Shown: positions 8,895 through 18,643 of the stretch, one piece after another
Layout: each line of letters opens with the position of its first letter
Position numbering within the stretch: the first letter of the stretch is position 1
Source: Paracholeplasma vituli
GTDB lineage: Bacteria > Bacillota_I > Bacilli_A > Acholeplasmatales > UBA5453
Assembly: GCF_025446935.1 (NCBI RefSeq)
Contig: NZ_JAOEGN010000015.1
Span: forward strand, 1 to 45,214
Length of the DNA: 45,214 nucleotides
Direction of reading: 5' to 3'
The notes under the pieces: model-generated
Seen by the model: the letters and a program-made list of their open reading frames with translations, nothing else
The model's database searches: none
Told to the model about the DNA's origin: nothing
Translations under genes and position numbers: made by a program

Positions 8895-9245
8895 TTATAA
8901 ATCCGATTCGGTTTCATATGGCCAGGTTTGAATCCCGCCCAAATCGTAAACGGATGTATAGTTGAGTTTTCTCATGTGTTCTAATGCTTGGTAGGATAAA
9001 ATCCCTTCATTACAATAAAGTACATACGTTTGATACTTATCTGGATAATCTTCTTCGATTTGTTTTAATAAGACTTCAATTGGGTAATGCTCTGCGTTTG
9101 GAATGTGTTTTTGATGGTACTCAAACGCGCTTCTCACATCGATTAAAACGATATATTCACCATCTTCAACCTTTTGTGCATAGGCTTGTGGTGTTAGGTC
9201 ATTGGCGTATTTTCCCTTAAAATGGACTTGAAAAAATGACATCAT
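8895..9245 (-). CDS. Single-domain rhodanese-like protein
   Basis: A 116-residue protein made of one rhodanese domain: IVLIDVRSAFEYHQKHIPNA is the CH2A-like segment and VLYCNEGILS holds the active-site Cys loop. The loop lacks the Arg that ends the usual C-x-x-x-x-R sulfurtransferase motif, so sulfur transfer is plausible but unproven. Start is either of two tandem ATG codons at 9245 or 9242; AGGAGG lies 4 and 7 bases upstream of them, which favours the second. It sits between the GH2 and aldehyde dehydrogenase genes with gaps of 18 and 17 bases, so it is likely co-transcribed. Nothing in its neighbours suggests a sulfur substrate. Confidence 0.85.
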   Translation of the reverse strand: MMSFFQVHFKGKYANDLTPQAYAQKVEDGEYIVLIDVRSAFEYHQKHIPNAEHYPIEVLLKQIEEDYPDKYQTYVLYCNEGILSYQALEHMRKLNYTSVYDLGGIQTWPYETESDL

Positions 9246-9263
9246 AATCCCTCCTCATAGGCA

Positions 9264-11640
9264 TTATAAAGCATTATCCTTTTTAGGTAAAATCTTATAC
9301 ACCGAAAGCTTATTTTTTAAGATCTTAATGGTCTTCACTAAAGTAATATCTGGGTGGGTTAACGTGAGTGTTCCTTCTCCTTTTTGTTTTGAACGGATGT
9401 AAATCGCTTTTGACCCACCATGTAGATGGTCGATTTCAGGAGAGATTAGTTCGATATCGCCACTGACGGAAACGGTAAAGCCATCCATCGCGTAAGCTAA
9501 GACATGGCCTTCGGTATCGGTCTTTTCAAATACGAGTTTTAACACATCATAGGTTTCTTCGATCATTAAGGTATCATTACCTTTCAAACGGTAAATTGGG
9601 GTTTTTGTTGAAGTGATGGTATCTGTTAATACGATTTGGTCATTTTGATAACCTACAAAGGTATAAATCGTTTCTTTCGAACCCCATCCACTGGTGTATT
9701 CGTAAAATAGTCTAACCCCATCTGAAAGTTTCATCTTATATTTTTTAAGTAAGAACAGCATTCTAAGTTGATCCCTGAGTGGTAAATGGTTACCGTCCTT
9801 TTGAATCTTTCTTAAAATACGCTTGGTGGCTTCTGCGTCTTTTTCACGCATGTGTTCTTTTTCTTTAAGGGTTTGTCCAATGAAATCGGTGATGAAAACT
9901 GGTGGATGTGGCAGGTGTGGGTACATATTCACATTTGGATAGTAAGTATCAATATAGGTATCGTTACGGTAGAGTTTAATGTAATCCATGTTTGTAAAAA
10001 TAACGACTTTGTCTAAATACCCACCTGCGTATTCACCGTTTTGCATGGTGGACGCGATATGCATAACGGGTTTATGGGAGCCTTGTGACTGATAGGCATA
10101 ACCAGCGGTCTTAAATAGTCTATCCATATCTAAGACACCATGATAACAAATTTTGTCCCCAGAACCGAATTCTTTATGGGTATTGTAATCACTCATACAC
10201 CAGCCTATCGCCCCAGCCATTAAAGCCTTTGGATTCACCGCACCCTGCAAGACATTTAAGTGCCTTAATGCGTGTTCGACCCGTTTAGATTCAGGGTCAA
10301 ATTTCTTGGTTGGAAACATATGTCCGTTATGTTCAGTGACTAAATAGGGTTTTGCCTTCGTAACTTTATGCTTTGATGTCACACCTGGGTTCAAACCGGT
10401 ATGGGAGAAATCATTATACGTATACACATCTTCAAAAAACTCAGAGTTTGAGAAGTTACGCACGCCGCCTGTAGGTCGACTAGGGTCTAATTGGTGAGCG
10501 AGCTTGTTTGAAGCTTCATAAAAGGATTTATGGTCTCCTGACTCATTGATCCTCACACCCCATAAAATGATAGACGGATGATTTCGGTCTCTTAGAATCA
10601 TTTCTTCAATGGCTTTTAAACCATTTTGAATGAAGGCTTCACCGCCAATGTGTTGCCACCCAGGGAGTTCTTCAAATAGAAGTAATCCAATTTCATCACA
10701 ACGTTCAATAAAGTGTTTTGAAGGTGGATAGTGGCTAGACCGAACAATATTTAATGAGAGTTCGTATTTCAGAATATCGGCGTCTAAACGCTGTATTGAC
10801 TTAGGCATAGCGTAACCAACATAAGGAAAACTTTGATGCCGATTAAGGCCTCTTAAGGCGATTTTACGGTGGTTAAGATAGAACCCATCGTCTTTAAACT
10901 CGATGGTTCTAAATCCAAACTTTATCGATAGCGTATCGGTTTTAGTTTTAACCATTAAACGATATAAGTTAGGGTGTTCGATATCCCACCAAAGGATATA
11001 ATCTAAAGTTTTCTCAATCTGAAACTTGGATGAACTTTGTTCTTTTTGAGTCCAAACAATTTCATTTTTCGGGTTCACGAGTTCTAATTCAATATCGGAT
11101 ACTTGGGATAGTTCGATTTGAATCTTTAACATCTCTTCTTGATTGTATACGAATACATCTTGGATATGAATAGGGTCTAACTCTATTAAAGAGACCTCAC
11201 GATAAATACCAACATAGCCTAGATAATCAACCACACCACCGAAAGGGGGGAATATCTTTATGTTCATTTCCATCGACCACGACACACAAATGATTATCTT
11301 GTTTGTAAGAAACATGGTTTTCGATATCGACTTCAAATGGGGTATACCCACCTGCATGTCTAGTTACTTCCTTACCATTGATATAAACGATGGCGTGATG
11401 CGCCACACCTTCAAATCGGAGTCTTAAAATCTTTCCCTTTTGTGTAGTATCAAAACTCAAAAAGCGGTGGTAGCTAAAGACCGCTTGTGTCATCGATTCA
11501 TCAAAATAATGATAGGGTAAATCAAAAGCGTTATGCGGAATTGAGATCAATTCTGCAGTTTCGATTTCAAAGGATTCCATATCCGATAAATGATACGGTT
11601 TCACATACCAACCTTCATTCAAATGGATGAGATTACGCAT
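9264..11640 (-). pseudogene. GH2 beta-galactosidase, interrupted by a frameshift in a C6 run
   Basis: Two overlapping frames together encode one glycoside hydrolase family 2 enzyme of about 791 residues. The first (from 11640) has the jelly-roll sugar-binding domain and ends ...KDIPPFRWCG. The second resumes as PPFGGVVDYLGYVGIYREV, so one extra base in the CCCCCC/TTT run near 11241-11250 causes the break. The barrel carries a GVRINES segment with the acid/base Glu and LVTEHNGHM with the nucleophile Glu, then FGSGDKICYHGVLD. This resembles GH2 beta-galactosidases with no signal peptide. The start at 11640 overlaps the GH36 stop by 8 bases, indicating translational coupling. The break in a homopolymer may be a sequencing error, in which case the gene is intact. 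Confidence 0.88.
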
Positions 11641-13966
11641 GGGTTTCACCAACTTCCTTAATGATATAGATTTGAGAACCAAAATCACCGAGTAATCGGG
11701 TTTGTTCGTTATAATAAGTGCCACTAAACTGTTGGATGACTGGAATGCCTTGCATGAGGGCAGCCCCACTCACTACATAGGATTCGGTCGCGTTATTGAG
11801 TCGTTTATACTGGCCAATCTTATGCATCAAATACCCATTTGGATTGAGTTTAATCGGAATCGCATGTGCAATCAAATGACCAAACTGTTGAATCGGCATT
11901 GTTTGTTGAACCGACTCAATTGAATAGGTTTGATTGGGCTTTAAGTTTTTCACTTGGATTACATCGGTATTTGGAGAGGCATCGTACCCGTTTTGATAAA
12001 ACCCTAAAATGTGGGTTTGATTATGGGATACTTGAAAGAGCGTTAAGTCTTTACGTGGTGAATTAAACCTGTAAAAGTGGCCTTGTTGGAATACCTCACG
12101 GTAAATTTTATAGAGTTCGATTTGATGTTTAATTTCAGTTTGTTCGGCTTTTGTTACGTATTTAAGGTTGAGTTCATACCCTAAACAGCCCATCGCTGCG
12201 ACATTGAACCTTGTGGATAGAGGCGTGGTTCTAATCGTTTGGGCATGAGGAGATAACGAAACATGGGCACTGATGGTAGATAGCGGATAAAAGTAAGAAA
12301 GCCCACCTTGAATCTTTAACCGTTCAATTGGGTCTGTGTTGTCAGAAGCCCATACATAAGGTGTATAAGATAACATCCCTAAGTCAAAACGGTTTCCACC
12401 ACTCGAACAGGATTCAATCCATAGATTTGGATAGGTTTCGGTTAGATCTTTAAGTATCGCATAAAGACCTTTGATGTATTCATGATAAAACATGCCTGGA
12501 TGCTTCACATGTTTTGAGTAAGCATCGGTGATGTGCCGATTCATATCCCACTTGATATAATCGATTAGTGTCTCATTAAGAATTTGTTTCATCGATTTTA
12601 ATATGTAGTTTCGGACTTCACCATTGGTTAAGTCCAAAACCCATTGGTTTCGACCTAGACTCGGGGTTCGTCCATCGACTTTTACAACCCAATCTGGGTG
12701 GGTTTGATAGAGTACACTTTTCTCAGATATCATCTCCGGCTCAAACCATAAACCAAACTTTAGTCCGAGTTTGTGGATGGTATCCGATAGTCGTTTAAGA
12801 CCACCTTTTAGTTTCTTTAGATTAACTGTGTAATCGCCTAGTGAAGACGTATCGTCGTTTCGATTACCAAACCAGCCATCGTCTAATACAAATAGTTCAA
12901 CGCCTAATTTCTTCGCTTTTTTCGCAAGCGAGACTAATTTGGATTCATTAAAATCAAAGAAAAAAGCTTCCCAACTGTTGATGACAACCGGTCTTAAAAG
13001 GCCTTTAAATTGCCTGGGTGTAATGTGTTCGTGGATAAAATGGTGAAACTGATTAGATAATGTATTTAAACCTAGAGCTGAGAAGGTTAGAATGGCTTCT
13101 GGGGTTTCAAAGCTTTGACCTTTAGCAAGCTCATAATGAAAAGCTTGTGGGTGAATCCCGGACATCACACGGGTCATCCCGTGGTTTGAAACTTGGATGG
13201 CTTCATAATGGTTCCCACTATAGATTAAGTTAAACCCATAACACGACCCAAAATCCTCATGGGTTCCCTTTTTCATTAATATAAAGCCTGGATTGACCCG
13301 ATTAGAGGAAGCCCCTGTGGTGGACTCTAAAAGGAGCGTTCCACGCTGTAAGGGTGTAATTTCTTTATGGGATTCTTTAATCCAGCCCCCTTGTAGACTT
13401 AATAAATCGTAGTCACAATCCACAAAATCAACCATCATTGACATCAATTTTCGAATATGTACGGTTTCATCGTTATTGACTAGTATCGCTCTTCTACCTA
13501 ATACATCGGAGTCTTCATAAAGGGTATAGATTAGTTTTAAGTATAAATCGTACTTGGTATCTTTCAAAGTTAGGATTAAAGATTCAACGGAATCATTTTC
13601 TTTCCCTATTGGTAAATCATTCGAAGGATAAATCCCCTTTTGAATCTCGTGACTATGGTATACAAAATCCGTGACAAAAGAACCATCTGGCATGTGTAAC
13701 TCCAATGGGGTTAATCGAAAATCCCCTTTACCAAACTCAGAGTATTCCGATGGAAAGAAATCAAGATTCAGGTTCTGTCCATTACGATCGTAAAGGATGG
13801 CACTACCCACACCTGCAGTAGGTTTAAATAATAAGGGTTTAAAATCGTCATCGATTAAAGGTTTTCCAAAATAAACATGTTCGATTTTCTCTACCTGTGT
13901 GATGTGAATGACATAACTGAATGCGTTGGTTTTTAAATGGATAAATGGTAATTTGATTTGTATCAT
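11633..13966 (-). CDS. GH36 alpha-galactosidase
   Basis: A 777-residue cytosolic enzyme with the full GH36 architecture: an N-terminal beta-sandwich of about 300 residues, then a barrel with INSWEAFFFDF, LFVLDDGWFG, DYIKWDMNR (nucleophile Asp) and ESCSSGGNRFDLGML followed by the SDNTDPIERLKIQ acid/base region. It releases terminal alpha-galactose from melibiose- or raffinose-type sugars. The start at 13966 follows AGGAGGATACTT; two upstream in-frame starts are less well placed. It is the first gene of the GH36-GH2-rhodanese-aldehyde dehydrogenase run. A TATAAT box and a cre-like site precede it, suggesting catabolite control. No transporter or regulator lies in this run. Confidence 0.95.
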   Translation of the reverse strand: MIQIKLPFIHLKTNAFSYVIHITQVEKIEHVYFGKPLIDDDFKPLLFKPTAGVGSAILYDRNGQNLNLDFFPSEYSEFGKGDFRLTPLELHMPDGSFVTDFVYHSHEIQKGIYPSNDLPIGKENDSVESLILTLKDTKYDLYLKLIYTLYEDSDVLGRRAILVNNDETVHIRKLMSMMVDFVDCDYDLLSLQGGWIKESHKEITPLQRGTLLLESTTGASSNRVNPGFILMKKGTHEDFGSCYGFNLIYSGNHYEAIQVSNHGMTRVMSGIHPQAFHYELAKGQSFETPEAILTFSALGLNTLSNQFHHFIHEHITPRQFKGLLRPVVINSWEAFFFDFNESKLVSLAKKAKKLGVELFVLDDGWFGNRNDDTSSLGDYTVNLKKLKGGLKRLSDTIHKLGLKFGLWFEPEMISEKSVLYQTHPDWVVKVDGRTPSLGRNQWVLDLTNGEVRNYILKSMKQILNETLIDYIKWDMNRHITDAYSKHVKHPGMFYHEYIKGLYAILKDLTETYPNLWIESCSSGGNRFDLGMLSYTPYVWASDNTDPIERLKIQGGLSYFYPLSTISAHVSLSPHAQTIRTTPLSTRFNVAAMGCLGYELNLKYVTKAEQTEIKHQIELYKIYREVFQQGHFYRFNSPRKDLTLFQVSHNQTHILGFYQNGYDASPNTDVIQVKNLKPNQTYSIESVQQTMPIQQFGHLIAHAIPIKLNPNGYLMHKIGQYKRLNNATESYVVSGAALMQGIPVIQQFSGTYYNEQTRLLGDFGSQIYIIKEVGETHA

Positions 13967-13980
13967 AAGTATCCTCCTCA

Positions 13981-14008
13981 ATGAAAGCGTTATTCTGATT
14001 CAATTATA
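13981..14008 (-). promoter_or_regulatory. -10 box and cre-like site before the GH36 operon
   Basis: A TATAAT (14003-14008, minus strand) precedes the GH36 gene by about 37 bases. In the leader, the plus-strand bases 13982-13995 (TGAAAGCGTTATTC) match 12 of 14 positions of the CcpA cre consensus, failing only the last two. A LacI-type or CcpA repressor bound there would block early elongation. No good -35 box is visible, so the promoter itself is less certain. Confidence 0.45.
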
Positions 14009-14014
14009 CCTTAT

Positions 14015-14043
14015 AAAAAACAAAACAGAGCGATTACTCTGTT
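14015..14043 (-). terminator. Terminator of the iron alcohol dehydrogenase gene
   Basis: AACAGAG (14024-14030) pairs perfectly with CTCTGTT (14037-14043) and is followed on the minus strand by TTGTTTTTT. It overlaps the stop codon, separating this gene from the GH36 operon downstream. Confidence 0.88.
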
Positions 14044-15248
14044 TAGTTTGTTACTTTCATAATGGCGTTATACAAGACCCTAAAGTCCATTTTAGTAAAT
14101 ATCTTCGGAACTGGGTAAAGCGGATTGGCTTCATGGTAAGCATGGTCTATCATCGCTTCAAGATCAGTCTTATGAGGCACCCCGATTTGAGAAGGGATCG
14201 ACAGGACTTGATTCATCGATTCAATCCAGTCGATAAAGGCTTTCGCTTTCATTTTGTTGGATACTGTTGATTCTGTTAAATGAATGAGGTCCGATAGTTT
14301 CGAAAGCTTCTTTTCAATAGATTTACCATAATACTTTAAGACATGAGGCATAATAATCGCGTTCGCGTAGCCATGAGGGACTTGGTAAAAGCCACCAAAT
14401 GTATGTGCGATGGCGTGAATATTTCCAACATAGGCTCTCGTAAACGCAGCCCCAGCTTGGAAGGATGCTTTCAACATGTGTTGACGAGCGGTGAGGTTTT
14501 CAGGTTCTTCATACGATACTTTTAAATAAGTGTGAATCGCTACGATGGCTTGTTCGGCCATTTTATTGGTATAACGGGTGCCTGAATGTCCGATATAAGC
14601 TTCAATCGCGTGCGTTAACGCGTCCATACCGGTGGTCGCTGTGAAGAACTTTGGTAATTCTTTAGTAAGGGTTGGATTCAATACCGCCACTTTAGGCATT
14701 AGACTTAAATCACTAATAGCGTATTTTTCTTTTGTGTCTGGATTGGACACGACCGTCGCGATGGTCGTTTCACTACCTGTACCGGCGGTCGTTGGAATCG
14801 CGATTAAATAAGGTAATCTCTTTCTAACTTTCAAAATCCCTTTCATTTTAGAGAGTGGAGTATTGGGTTTAACGACACGAATCCCTACCGCTTTGGCTGC
14901 GTCAATCGCGGACCCGCCACCTAAACCAATTAAAGCGTCACAACCTGTTTCAACGTATTGTTGATAGGCTTTTTCAATCGATTGTATAGTTGGATTTTGA
15001 GTAACCTCTGAATAAATACTCAACTGAATGGTTTCGAGATGTATCGATTGAATGACTTTATCGAGTAATCCAATCTTTTGAATACCGGGGTCTGTTAAAA
15101 TGAGATAATGTTTATATGGCAAACTCGCGAGGTGCTTTTTGAGTTCTGTTAAACTTTGATCGCCTTCAAAGACACGAGGTTGTTTCCATGGCAAAACTTT
15201 TGAAACCCACTTTAAAATCCATTGATAGATACGATATAGAACTTTCAA
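14043..15248 (-). CDS. Iron-containing alcohol dehydrogenase (type III)
   Basis: A 401-residue member of the Fe-dependent alcohol dehydrogenase family. The NAD(P) site is seen as LIGLGGGSAIDAAKAVGIR and PTTAGTGSETT, and the metal-binding His residues in AHTFGGFYQVPHGYANAIIMPHV. Such enzymes interconvert alcohols and aldehydes in fermentation; the exact substrate (ethanol, butanol, propanediol) cannot be told. The start is most likely a TTG at 15248, six bases after AGAGGTG; a GTG three codons earlier overlaps the ribosome site. It forms its own transcript, divergent from the M48 gene. Confidence 0.92.
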   Translation of the reverse strand: MKVLYRIYQWILKWVSKVLPWKQPRVFEGDQSLTELKKHLASLPYKHYLILTDPGIQKIGLLDKVIQSIHLETIQLSIYSEVTQNPTIQSIEKAYQQYVETGCDALIGLGGGSAIDAAKAVGIRVVKPNTPLSKMKGILKVRKRLPYLIAIPTTAGTGSETTIATVVSNPDTKEKYAISDLSLMPKVAVLNPTLTKELPKFFTATTGMDALTHAIEAYIGHSGTRYTNKMAEQAIVAIHTYLKVSYEEPENLTARQHMLKASFQAGAAFTRAYVGNIHAIAHTFGGFYQVPHGYANAIIMPHVLKYYGKSIEKKLSKLSDLIHLTESTVSNKMKAKAFIDWIESMNQVLSIPSQIGVPHKTDLEAMIDHAYHEANPLYPVPKIFTKMDFRVLYNAIMKVTN

Positions 15249-15316
15249 GGAAGACACCTCTTTTCAAAGTTATTATATCACACCGAAAATTGTGTTTGGT
15301 AAATAGTGCCTTGTAG

Positions 15317-15325
15317 TGCTATAAT
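15317..15325 (+). promoter_or_regulatory. Extended -10 promoter of the M48 protease gene
   Basis: TGCTATAAT, followed by 20 bases to the start codon. It matches the SRAP promoter at 1540 in both sequence and spacing; the leader then carries AGGAAGTG in both cases. Confidence 0.65.
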
Positions 15326-15345
15326 TCCGATAAGGAAGTGATTAT

Positions 15346-16572
15346 ATGAAATGGATTTTGTTAATACTAATCTTTATTATGTTTGTTTTTGATACGACCC
15401 TTTCCGTTCTAAATTATCGTAATCGTAAGGCAAAAATGCCGGATTCGGTTAAGGATATCTACGACCCTGAAAAGTACGAATCCTGGTTAAAGTACAACAT
15501 GGCAAACTTTAAAATGGGTATGATTGGTAGTGTCCTATCTACCGCACTCATGATTCTATTGTTGTCCATAAACGCATTTGGCTGGTTAGAACAAGTCATC
15601 GACCCACTATCTACTTCGGTTGGTGTAGAAACGCTACTATTCATGTTGTTTTATTATCTATTTACATGGGTCATTTCATTACCGCTTGAATATTATCAAA
15701 TATTTGAAATTGAAGCTTCATTCGGATTCAATAAGATGACCAAAAAACTCTTTTGGATTGACCAACTAAAAGGCATTCTACTTACCGTTATTTTTGGTGG
15801 TGGTATCATTGGTTTACTCCATTTAGTCTACCGTCAGTTTGAATCCAATGTCCTTGGATTCGCGATCTTAAGCTATTTAATCCTAACCATCATTATGATT
15901 CTAGTAATGTTACTTTCAAAGTATTTTATGCGTTGATTCAACAAAATTACGCCTTTAGAAGAAGGTCCACTAAAAACCGCGATTGATGCTTTAGGGGAAC
16001 GCTTAGGCTTTTCTGTGAAGAAAATCTTCGTGTTAGACGCCTCTAAGCGTTCAACCAAATTAAATGCATACTTTAGCGGAATTGGTCATCAAAAGGAAGT
16101 TGTTCTATTTGATACACTGATTGCGAAACTAACTGAAGCTGAAATCTTAGCTGTACTGGCTCATGAACTTGGTCACGCAACCCATAAAGACACCCTTAAG
16201 GGACTCTTTAGAACCTTACTACTCTTGTTCGTTTATGTGGGCATGCTCACCGTTATTTTGTTAAATCCAATTCTATTTAAGGCCTTTGGATTATCCGGTG
16301 TTCATTTTGGATTCACACTGGTATTGATGTTTATCCTATTAGAACCTGTTCAAATTTTGATTAGTCTATTCACCAATTACGAATCCCGTAAAGCGGAATA
16401 TAAAGCGGATCGTTTCGCAGCTCTCAATACATCTAAAGACGCGATGATTTCAGCCCTTCGAAAACTCACTGTAGAAAATTTCTCAAACTTAACGCCACAC
16501 CCACTTTACGTTAAAATACATTATAGTCATCCACCGATTGCGAGTCGAATCGAATCGATTGAACGCGGTTAA
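15346..16572 (+). pseudogene. M48 (Ste24/CAAX-type) zinc metalloprotease with an in-frame TGA
   Basis: One reading frame of 409 codons, broken only by TGA at 15934-15936. Before it are the N-terminal membrane segments of Ste24-like proteases (residues 1-196). After it come FNKITPLEEG, a hallmark of this family, then HELGHATHKD with the HExxH zinc motif near residue 273, and a further YKADRFAA helix holding the third zinc ligand. Relatives usually read 'LFNKFTPLEEG' here, so the ancestral codon was probably TTA (Leu) or TGG (Trp). UGA is a stop elsewhere in the window, so recoding is unlikely. As written the protein would be split before its active site: a fresh pseudogene or a base-call error. 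Terminated by the shared hairpin at 16580. Confidence 0.85.
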
Positions 16573-16579
16573 TTAGAAT

Positions 16580-16607
16580 AAAAGCACGCCATCACTAGCG
16601 TGCTTTT
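16580..16607. terminator. Bidirectional terminator between M48 and PAP2 genes
   Basis: AAAAGCACGC (16580-16589) pairs perfectly with GCGTGCTTTT (16598-16607), giving U-runs on both strands. The flanking genes converge on it. Confidence 0.92.
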
Positions 16608-16612
16608 TTATC

Positions 16613-17494
16613 TTAAAGTTGGAACTTGCCAAATAGTTTCTTAAATACCCACATTGAACCCAAGGACAGCCATACTGTTAAGATGAAATAACGGAACCCA
16701 TCTAGAATAAGGTCTAATTGCGTTAGGTTTAAATCATCGTTACCACTGTACGGGAAGACGAGTTTTAAACCCTCTTTTAAGAGTAACGCGACGATGATCC
16801 CAATCGCATACTTCGCGATTTGAATCGTAGCTTTCGCTTTAACTTCGTATTTGACATAGCGGAGTTCTAAATCGTAACCCAAAGTTAACCCAATCATTGA
16901 ACCTACAGCTACATAATAGTTTTTATCGACGATGAAGAATCCGATTAAGACCATAATGGGTATAGCATAATACACTAATTTGATTGGACTAATTTTGATT
17001 TTAGGGGCGAAATAAATGAAAGCGGCATATACAACGATAGACATGGCTAACCCAACAATGACGTCAGATAGGTAGTGTTGGCCTAGATAAATGCGGGCTA
17101 ACATGACCAAAACGACAATCGCGATTAAGACTGGTTGAACCCATTTCGCAACTTTACCGTAGCGTTCATTTAAGACTAACGCCATCGTACCGGCATTTTG
17201 TGCATGCCCGGAAGGAAAAGAATACCCATAAGTTGGCTCTGTGATTGAGACAACCGATGTATTGGTGTAAGGTCTAGGTCTTTTCACTAAGTTCTTAAAG
17301 ATATCATTAACTGCAACAGAGGTGAGGAAAATCATCATAAAACGATACGCGAAATGTTTATTGACCACCCACCATAATAGGGATGCGACGATGAGAAATA
17401 CCAATTCATCGCCAAATTCGTTGAAGATTTGGAAAAAGAAATCAAAAAAATCACTTCTAAAGCTTTGAAAAAACTCAACAATACTCAGTTCCAT
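16613..17494 (-). CDS. PAP2-family membrane phosphatase
   Basis: A 293-residue integral membrane protein, with about seven or eight predicted helices. The three PAP2 motifs are present: KNLVKRPRPY (motif 1), SFPSGHAQN (motif 2) and ARIYLGQHYLSD (motif 3, with the nucleophile His). Such enzymes dephosphorylate lipid or isoprenoid phosphates such as phosphatidic acid, phosphatidylglycerophosphate or undecaprenyl pyrophosphate at the outer membrane face. The extra 100 C-terminal residues beyond motif 3 are hydrophobic and not part of the minimal domain. AAAGGAG precedes the ATG at 17494. Confidence 0.92.
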   Translation of the reverse strand: MELSIVEFFQSFRSDFFDFFFQIFNEFGDELVFLIVASLLWWVVNKHFAYRFMMIFLTSVAVNDIFKNLVKRPRPYTNTSVVSITEPTYGYSFPSGHAQNAGTMALVLNERYGKVAKWVQPVLIAIVVLVMLARIYLGQHYLSDVIVGLAMSIVVYAAFIYFAPKIKISPIKLVYYAIPIMVLIGFFIVDKNYYVAVGSMIGLTLGYDLELRYVKYEVKAKATIQIAKYAIGIIVALLLKEGLKLVFPYSGNDDLNLTQLDLILDGFRYFILTVWLSLGSMWVFKKLFGKFQL

Positions 17495-17657
17495 AAAGTT
17501 CTCCTTTTGTGTTTTTCATGAACAGAATAACATATTTGCTTTCAAGTTCAAACTATTTGCTTATATTAATTATAATTAGTGGTTAGGTTAGGCAATTTTA
17601 CTTGTTTTTAAAACACTGTTCATATTATATTCAATACTAATTACAAGAGGTGCAATC

Positions 17658-18613
17658 ATGAGAAAATGGTGGATTAGACTCACATTAATATTTACGATGT
17701 TACTCGTATTTTTTGTTGTCTTATTCTACAGGCGCGACTATTCAAGTGCATATGTTCAAAGTTTGTATCTATCCGAACAATCGCATCTTATTGACCTTTC
17801 CATTAATTCTTTAGAGGGAGAACCCCTATCAATCGAAACCCATTATATGGATTTTGGTGATCCTGCTCAACCGGTAATTCTTCTGCTACATGGGGCATTC
17901 TCATCCTCACATACCTTCATACCTTGAGCACTAAAATTATCCGACAGTATCGTGTTATATTGATGGATTTGCCGTATTTTGGTTTAACTGGTCAATTTGT
18001 AGATAATCTCTCTAGTTATTGCCGTAGTGCAGCTTTAGTTAAGTCCCTGTTGGATGCGCTTGACATAACCCATGTGCATATTGCTGGTAATTCGTTAGGG
18101 GGGGCTGTCGCTTGGAATTTTGCGGGAAACTATCCTGAAATGACTGAATCACTATTACTCATCGATGCTGTACCGCCGATTCTAGAAAGACGCTCTTTTG
18201 GGTTACTGACTGAACCATGGTTGGCTGGGATTCTCAGTCAGTTTACACCGCGTTTTCTCATCAAACGACTCCTCAGAACAGCCTATGGTGACCCTACCAA
18301 ACTTACGGATGATAGTGTCCATATCATTTTACGCAAAGAGGGTACAAGGAAAGCTATTTTGACCACAAAGCCTGAACCTGTATCCGATGCTGAATTGTTA
18401 TCTGTACTGGAAAATGTGACTGCTCCAACGTTTATAATTTGGGGTGAAGAGGATACTTGGATTCCCATTGTGGCCTTATAAATTTTCAAAACAGCCTTAA
18501 ACATTTCAGATACAAACATTCATGTCTTTCCAGATTTAGGCCATCTGCCGATGGAAGAATCACCTGATCAGTCCTTAGTCCCTTACCAATCATTTCTAGA
18601 TTCTATTTTGTGA
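17658..18613 (+). pseudogene. Alpha/beta hydrolase pseudogene with a frameshift and a nonsense codon
   Basis: The N-terminal part has a membrane anchor and a HGAFSSSHTFIP oxyanion-loop segment, then hits TGA at 17925-17927. A single missing G (TGGAGC read as TGAGC) restores the frame, continuing as STKIIRQYRVILMDLPYFG. AGNSLGGAVAWNFA is the nucleophile elbow with the catalytic Ser, and IIWGEEDTWIP holds the acid region. A TAA follows at 18479-18481; the same frame then gives HVFPDLGHLPMEE with the catalytic His and ends at TGA 18611-18613. With both breaks repaired it would be a full hydrolase of about 318 residues. Two independent lesions favour true inactivation. A ribosome site (AAGAGGTG) remains at the start. 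Confidence 0.88.
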
Positions 18614-18643
18614 TATAACAAAATCAATTAGGAGGTCATACAT

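Noticed and set aside
9264-11640. Programmed ribosomal frameshift at the C6 run of GH2
   Set aside because: No slippery heptamer of the usual type with a downstream pseudoknot is visible, and the extra C is the simplest cause.
15934-15936. UGA read as Trp (Mycoplasma-type code)
   Set aside because: Two ATGA overlaps in the glp operon use TGA as a stop, Trp is TGG everywhere else, and the M48 case is the only TGA inside a good frame.
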